64,000 nucleotides of DNA from Leclercia adecarboxylata. Lineage in GTDB: Bacteria > Pseudomonadota > Gammaproteobacteria > Enterobacterales > Enterobacteriaceae. Within the stretch, counting starts at the first letter, position 1, and every line of letters begins with the position of its first letter. The stretch spans positions 124,001 to 188,000 of the forward strand of contig NZ_CP040889.1 of the NCBI RefSeq assembly GCF_006171285.1, written 5' to 3'. The translations under genes were made by a program, and so were the position numbers. The notes below the pieces were generated by a model, which was not told the DNA's origin, made no database searches, and saw only the letters and a program-made list of their open reading frames with translations. Positions 59,048-64,000 of this stretch are shown here, in pieces.

Positions 59048-62000
59048 TCAAAAATCCAGCCAGCCGTGGCGCCAGTCATCAAGCCCGCCGTCGCGCAAAT
59101 ACCAGTCGCGTTGAACCGCTTCACGCAGCGCATCACCCTGTTGGGTGCGGTATTCAGCATCATTTAAATGAAGCTGAACGGCGTTCATCCAGTCTTTGTA
59201 TCGGTTCTCTACCAGCGTCACCGGCAGGCCACAGCGGTAAGGTGCAATATCCGTCGCGATGATCGGCACGCCGCAGGTGCCAATCTCCAGCAGACGCAAA
59301 TTACTTTTGCACTCGTTAAACTGATTAATATCTAACGGTACCAGCGCCAGATCGAGGTTCAGGCTCGCCAGCTTCTCGGGATACATTTCAAAAGGCACGC
59401 CAGGGTGGAATTCGCACTGGACGTTGCGCGGCTTCATCCCCATGAACACCCACTCAACCTGGTGTTCCAGCGCTTTGATGAGCGGCTCGATGATCTGCAA
59501 ATCACCGGTGTGCGTACTCCCCCCCGCCCAGCCCACGCGCAGCTTTTTACCGCTGCCGCGTTGGCTTTGCAGATGCCCCCATAGATCGGGCGCCAGGCGG
59601 TTCTGCGCGATACGGATGTCCTGATGAAAACGACTGTAAGCCTCAGCAAGCGGCGCGGTGGAGACCACGACCCGATCGACGCTCTCAAGAATTTTGCGGA
59701 AGCTTTTCACGATGTGTTGCGGATAATGACTGCGGTTGCCGTTTTTCAACGGCACGTTAAGCAGGAAATCATCGTATTCAACAATAATTTTGGCGTCACA
59801 AACATTGCGCAGTTGAGTAATAATGTCAGGGAAGCGGCTCCCGGTGAGCGACTCCAGCACGATGACATCTGGCTGCTGCAATGCGGCTTCCATTACACCG
59901 GGTATAGAATTGATCAGCCCGCCTTCCATCATCAGATGGCTTTCCATCGCCCTGAATGGCTGCATGACGCGGTAGTTGCCACACCCGTTCCAGTCTACGT
60001 GATGCGCCAGCACCACCGGCAGAGGACGACCGGGCAACGGGGCATGAAGTCGCGCGCTGTTTTCGCTCAGTGTGAACGGGGACCCCGTTTTTTGCATTAA
60101 TGGATGGTACGACGGATCGTTCAGCAGACCGCTTTTCCACTCATTGCGAAGTTGCACGTAATGTTCCAGCATCGGACGTTCTGGCACCTGGTATTTCCCC
60201 GCCAGCAGGCGCGTTGCGCCGCCCATATGCTTTACGCGGGCGAATGGCGTCCAGACGTTGATATAGCCCTGCTGCTGCAGTCGTAACCCCAGATCCACAT
60301 CGGCGAAATAGATCGGGTAACGCTCCTGGGTAAAGCCGTTAATCGCGAAGAAGGTCTCTTTACGGATCGTCAGACAGGATCCGCTGACAGCAGCCACGTT
60401 GTGCGGCGTTTTCAAATAGTACTGGAAACCATTGCTCAGGGGATCCGCGCCATCAAAAGCCACTTCCACGCCATTCTGTACGCCCAGCAGATAGCCGCCA
60501 TGCTGGATCCGGCCATCCTGGTACTCCAGTCGTGCCCCAACCACCCCGACTTCCGGACGCAGTGCCTGCTCCAGCAAAGCCTCAAGCCAGTCGCCGTCAA
60601 TAATTTCGCAGTCATTGTCTAAAAAGACCAGCACATCGCCGCGGGCCTGTTGTGCCGCCGCATTCCCCATTTCAGCAAAGTTAAAGGGGGCATCGTAATG
60701 CAGGACACGAATCTGCTCGAGCCCCAGTCCGGCAAGATCGTTCAGAAAGCGACAGGCATCGTCGTCAACTGACTGGTTATCGACAATCAACAGCTCATAA
60801 CGCGTGTAGCGCGTTTTTTCCATCAGGCTTTCAATACAGCGCTGGATCAGCGCAAAGCGATCGCGGGTCGGGATCACGATCGAAACCAGTGGCGTAGCGT
60901 TCAATGGGTAGCGCAAACGAGGAAGATGCTCTGCCAGCCCCGCTTCTAAGGAGGCCGAGATACCCAGTCGCGCCAGATGCCCAAGCACGCTCGCCTGACA
61001 CTGCGCTACAACCTCAGGTGCCTCACTCCAGGCCGTCGCGGGTTGCGGATTTTCCACCAGCACTTCAGGAACATGCGCCAGCGCCGGCACGCCCTGTCTC
61101 TCAATCAACCGCCAGATCAGATCGATTGTTGCGGCATCGGGATAGCGCATGTCAATGCCACCCGCTTCTTTCGCATGTTCCCGGTTAAATAGTATCACCT
61201 GGCCGATGTAAGGCTGGCCTCGCAGCAGGTCAATATTGACTCCCGGACGCAGCACCACCAGCGGCTCGCTGCTCTCCTGGTGTGTCATTTCATCACAATA
61301 AAATGCACTGGCATCAGGCTTATTGATGGCCTGCTCCATAAAGCGCAGCAGCGCATCATCCAACAGGGTGAATCCCTCAGGGATAAGCAGCAACATACGA
61401 GCATCACGATGCTCAAGCAGTAAATTGACGTCGGCGTATGACGGAACCACATCAAGCGACTGCACCGCAAGTGTCTGAGCAGCAAGGGACGCCAGCGTGC
61501 GCTGGCACGCTTCGCTCTGCTCGTCTCGAGCAATCACCACCGCACCTATGCTGGCCTGCCCGGGCAGAGCCTGAGCAAAGGATTGCAGCGCTTCGCGGCG
61601 CGCAGAGGTGATTTTACGATCGGCAAGCCAGCGAGGAATGGAGTACTGCCTGTCCTGCTGAGCCAGCAACGCCTTACTCTGGAAAGAAAAGGCGTAGCGC
61701 TCCTTTTCCGTCAGCCTGTGCTCTGTCGCCTCGGGCAGATCGGTGAGCAGTCGTGAGAGGTGTAGATCGAGAGCCCAACGATTTAAAAATGTCTGACGGT
61801 GGCTTTGCGCCCACTCCGCTGCCCGCTCATAACCCGTGGTTAATAGCTCAATCCACTCTTCCGCACCCGGGCAAAAACGCAGCGAAGCCCCGGAAAATGC
61901 ATTGCGTTCGTAGCGAGGCAGATTGTCATCATTCAGATAGCCTTCAACGTAACCATTCAGTGCCAGAAACACCGGTATGCCGAGCGTCAGCGCCCTGGCC

Positions 62001-62686
62001 GCATGTTGGTCCGTGGCGATAACCACGTCATACCCCGCGAGCCAATCAGGTTCAATACGCCGCGACTGCTGAGACATATCAAGCCATTCAAACTGAATAT
62101 TTGCCCGGGCTGCGTGCTGCTGGACTTCATACATCTCCGCAGACATCGTTTCGGCAATATAGAGCATTTTTTGCAGGGGACGTGCAGGCGTGGCTCGCGC
62201 AACCTCCGCAAAATGAGACGGGATCATCCAGGGTACGATCCGCAGCTTACTCTCCTCAATGCCGGTTTGCACAAGCACAGGATGGCTCAGTTCGCACAGT
62301 CCCAGTACCTCGCTCGCCAGCCTGTTTTCAAGCTCTGCACCCCAGGGGATATAAACGTCGTTGTAATCGGTGTAGTGACGGAAAATAAACGCCCCGGTCG
62401 TGCGTTGCGTCGTGAGCGCGGTCAGTAATTTTTCACTGAAAAAGCCTTTCACGATCCAGATCAGATCGTAACGGGATCCTGGTTCGCCGCTGGCGTCCGT
62501 GATCGCCTGAAAATGCGGATCGCCCGCTAACCGATCCAGTTCGGGCTGCAGCAGTTTGCCGGCTGAGGAGGTGCATAACGTAACGTGCCACTCTTTTGCA
62601 AGCAGCGCGTCGGTAATGTCGATGATTTCCGTGGTAGCGGGGGACCAGGCGTCAAACTTGTCAACGCTAATCAAAATTCCAGGCAT
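59048..62686 (-). CDS. Giant multidomain glycosyltransferase B (flagellin modification)
   Basis: A 1212-residue protein. Its N-terminal part is GT-B-like with a degenerate GT2 module. A full GT2 domain follows (about 610-850): VSIVIPTRDRFALIQRCIES, LVFLDNDCEI (intact D-x-D), NGFTQERYPIYFADVDLGLR. The C-terminal domain is GT4-like: RVGWAGGSTHTGDLQIIEP and LRLLEIGTCGVPIIATDIAP. It lies 174 bp upstream in transcription order from the flagellin stop, so it is the first gene of the two-gene glycosyltransferase operon. Probable role: transfer of sugars to serine or threonine of flagellin in the cytoplasm. Confidence 0.85.
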   Translation of the reverse strand: MPGILISVDKFDAWSPATTEIIDITDALLAKEWHVTLCTSSAGKLLQPELDRLAGDPHFQAITDASGEPGSRYDLIWIVKGFFSEKLLTALTTQRTTGAFIFRHYTDYNDVYIPWGAELENRLASEVLGLCELSHPVLVQTGIEESKLRIVPWMIPSHFAEVARATPARPLQKMLYIAETMSAEMYEVQQHAARANIQFEWLDMSQQSRRIEPDWLAGYDVVIATDQHAARALTLGIPVFLALNGYVEGYLNDDNLPRYERNAFSGASLRFCPGAEEWIELLTTGYERAAEWAQSHRQTFLNRWALDLHLSRLLTDLPEATEHRLTEKERYAFSFQSKALLAQQDRQYSIPRWLADRKITSARREALQSFAQALPGQASIGAVVIARDEQSEACQRTLASLAAQTLAVQSLDVVPSYADVNLLLEHRDARMLLLIPEGFTLLDDALLRFMEQAINKPDASAFYCDEMTHQESSEPLVVLRPGVNIDLLRGQPYIGQVILFNREHAKEAGGIDMRYPDAATIDLIWRLIERQGVPALAHVPEVLVENPQPATAWSEAPEVVAQCQASVLGHLARLGISASLEAGLAEHLPRLRYPLNATPLVSIVIPTRDRFALIQRCIESLMEKTRYTRYELLIVDNQSVDDDACRFLNDLAGLGLEQIRVLHYDAPFNFAEMGNAAAQQARGDVLVFLDNDCEIIDGDWLEALLEQALRPEVGVVGARLEYQDGRIQHGGYLLGVQNGVEVAFDGADPLSNGFQYYLKTPHNVAAVSGSCLTIRKETFFAINGFTQERYPIYFADVDLGLRLQQQGYINVWTPFARVKHMGGATRLLAGKYQVPERPMLEHYVQLRNEWKSGLLNDPSYHPLMQKTGSPFTLSENSARLHAPLPGRPLPVVLAHHVDWNGCGNYRVMQPFRAMESHLMMEGGLINSIPGVMEAALQQPDVIVLESLTGSRFPDIITQLRNVCDAKIIVEYDDFLLNVPLKNGNRSHYPQHIVKSFRKILESVDRVVVSTAPLAEAYSRFHQDIRIAQNRLAPDLWGHLQSQRGSGKKLRVGWAGGSTHTGDLQIIEPLIKALEHQVEWVFMGMKPRNVQCEFHPGVPFEMYPEKLASLNLDLALVPLDINQFNECKSNLRLLEIGTCGVPIIATDIAPYRCGLPVTLVENRYKDWMNAVQLHLNDAEYRTQQGDALREAVQRDWYLRDGGLDDWRHGWLDF

Positions 62687-62820
62687 TTTTTGTCCTCAAC
62701 GTCAGGGGAGAGACGCTTCCAGGCCTATTTTCGGTAATACGATATTTTGCGCTGAAACGAAAAAATTGAGAGGAAAAGGAGGGGAACGAAACGGGGTTAA
62801 ATCTGACGATTGGGCATAAA

Positions 62821-62844
62821 AAAAGGCATCCGAAGATGCCTTTT
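62821..62844 (-). terminator. Flagellin terminator
   Basis: AAAAGGCATC pairs with GATGCCTTTT around CGAA, 17 bp after the flagellin stop, with A/T-runs on both sides. It ends the fliC transcript. Confidence 0.85.
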
Positions 62845-62860
62845 GTGCGCGTTTTGAAAA

Positions 62861-63765
62861 TTAACGCAGCAGGGACAGCATGGTCTGCGGAACCTGGTTG
62901 GCCTGGGCCAGAACAGAAGAGCCAGCCTGCTGCAGGATCTGCGCGCGGGACATGTTCGACACTTCGGTTGCGTAGTCAGAGTCCTGAATACGGCTGCGGG
63001 CAGCAGACAGGTTATTCACGGTGTTGTTCAGGTTGGTGATGGTGGACTCGAAACGGTTCTGAGACGCACCCAGCAGGCTACGCTGAGTATCTACTGCTTT
63101 AATTGCTGCATCGATATCGGCCAGAGGAGAACCATCAGTGGTACCGCCGGAAGTCACAGTCCCGCTCAGAACGTCAAAACCTTCTGCGGAGGTGGCACGC
63201 GCAGTACCGTTTACCAGACCGCCAGTTGCACCGGTTGCTGACGTTGCGTTAAACAGGTTGTAATCGTTAGATTTACTCAGAGTAATAGAGATAGTTTCAG
63301 TATCTTTAGAACCGACGACTGGAATTTGTAGCTGCTGGAACCAGTACCAGTGTCGAGCACCTTGATGCCGTTGAAGTCGGTCTGCTTGGTCACACGGTTA
63401 ATCTCTTCCATACGCTGGTTTACTTCAGCCTGGATGGAGTCGATGTCGGACGCAGAGTTGGAGCTGTTCTGCGCCTGAACGGTCAGGTCACGTACACGCT
63501 GCAGGTTGTTGTTGATTTCGCTCAGCGCGCCTTCAGCGGTCTGGGCCATGGAAATACCGTCGTTAGCATTACGTGCAGCAACGTTCAGACCGTTGATGTT
63601 GGAGGTGAAGCGGTTAGCAATCGCCTGGCCCGCAGCGTCATCTTTGGCGCTGTTGATACGCAGACCGGAAGACAGACGCTCAATCGCAGTACCCAGAGTT
63701 GACTGAGATTTGCTCAGGTTGTTCTGAGTCATCAGAGACAGGGTGTTGGTATTAATTACTGCCAT
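62861..63765 (-). pseudogene. fliC: Flagellin (FliC), frameshifted in the middle
   Basis: The N-terminal D0/D1 region ([20 protein letters not shown], then [20 protein letters not shown]) and C-terminal D1/D0 region (LGASQNRFESTITNLNNTVN, then QAGSSVLAQANQVPQTMLSL) are both typical flagellin but lie in different frames. Translation reads [16 protein letters not shown] and stops at 63277. A shift near 63311-63322 restores [20 protein letters not shown] and a frame to the end, about 300 residues. Two extra bases in a GAC-GAC stretch explain it. The protein would be a short flagellin with a minimal central domain. It has a strong sigma-28 promoter. A second flagellin gene lies upstream. Confidence 0.85.
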
Positions 63766-63832
63766 GATAAGTATCCTTCAAATTAGTCATGAGTTTCGGC
63801 ATGCGCCAGTGGCTTCATCGCCTTCTCCTGGA

Positions 63833-63859
63833 TTATCGACAGGACACTTTCAAACTTTA
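63833..63859 (-). promoter_or_regulatory. Sigma-28 promoter of fliC
   Basis: On the minus strand the -35 is TAAAGTTT (63852-63859), the spacer 11 bp and the -10 GTCGATAA (63833-63840), a near-perfect FliA-dependent promoter. It is 68 bp before the flagellin start codon. Confidence 0.9.
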
Positions 63860-63906
63860 GTAATTTTAGTGTTAATTTTTTATTTGGCTTTGATTTGAAA
63901 AGAAAA

Positions 63907-63931
63907 AAAGCGCTGACCGGCAGCGCTTTTT
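63907..63931 (-). terminator. Terminator of the upstream flagellin gene
   Basis: AAAGCGCTG pairs with CAGCGCTTT around a short ACCGG-containing loop, with T- and A-runs on the two sides, 17 bp after the stop of the partial flagellin gene. Confidence 0.78.
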
Positions 63932-63947
63932 AATGACGAACTGACGA

Positions 63948-64000
63948 TTAACGCAGCAGGGACAGCATGGTCTGCGGAACCTGGTTGGCCTGGGCCAGAA
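63948..64000 (-). CDS. fliC: Second flagellin gene (3' end only)
   Basis: The last 17 codons of another flagellin on the minus strand, cut by the window end. The 53 bases present are identical to the 3' end of the neighbouring flagellin gene (62861-62913). This shows a tandem flagellin duplication with near-identical ends. Whether this copy is full length cannot be seen. Confidence 0.88.
   Translation of the reverse strand, partial: LAQANQVPQTMLSLLR

Overview
The window is an enterobacterial chromosome segment. Gene order from right to left (uvrY-uvrC-pgsA-tRNA-Gly-Cys-Leu, and yecF-sdiA-tcyNL-dcyD-tcyJ-fliZ-fliA-fliC) is the E. coli-type backbone. The small flagellins, the glycosyltransferase block between fliA and fliC and the high-GC transport operons suggest the Enterobacter/Leclercia/Lelliottia group. 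I identify genes by recognising protein families and motifs; no database was searched.

Layout: (1) 1-4511, a liv-type branched-chain amino-acid ABC transporter. (2) 4533-8149 on the minus strand, a phosphoethanolamine-transferase-like membrane enzyme, then a compact trio of a Tat-exported transglutaminase-like protein, a MerT-like membrane protein and a MerP-like metal-binding protein. (3) 8692-13517, a sugar ABC transporter operon (binding protein, double ATPase, two permeases) ending in a cupin. (4) 13715-14933, an orphan type VI secretion cassette: Hcp, a Tlde1-like L,D-transpeptidase effector and a small membrane immunity candidate. (5) 15006-43039, a 28-kb integrated element bounded by 63-bp direct repeats of the tRNA-Leu(TAA) 3' end. 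It carries a family-B DNA polymerase of the primer-independent (pipolin) kind, two tyrosine recombinases, an AlpA-like protein, a uracil-DNA-glycosylase-like protein and a type I methylase, which identifies it as a pipolin. (6) 42984-52981, the conserved tRNA/pgsA/uvrC/uvrY/sdiA/tcy/fliZA backbone. (7) 53172-62686, a flagellin-modification island: GNAT acyltransferase, WbqC-like protein, sugar aminotransferase and two giant glycosyltransferases. (8) 62861-64000, tandem flagellin genes; the first is frameshifted and the second is cut by the window end.

The most unusual part is the left arm of the pipolin (15383-24526). Five tightly overlapping genes encode an ankyrin-repeat/RpoD-like sigma factor fusion, a MutL/MORC-like GHKL ATPase, a Z1-domain helicase-like ATPase, a PD-(D/E)XK (DUF4420) nuclease and an AIPR protein. 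The last four are the core of the MutL/MORC restriction-type systems described by Iyer, Abhiman and Aravind. A dedicated primary-type sigma factor translated with them is the novel-looking component. An IS3-family element has cut off the 5' end of the sigma gene, supplied a new start codon from its own terminus, and fused the operon to a truncated type I hsdS. No restriction subunit or second methylase remains.

The element looks partly decayed. A second IS3-family element splits the polymerase gene, hsdS is cut, and an IS903-like terminal relic sits near the left attachment site. Both recombinases and the duplicated attachment sites look intact, so the element may still be able to excise.
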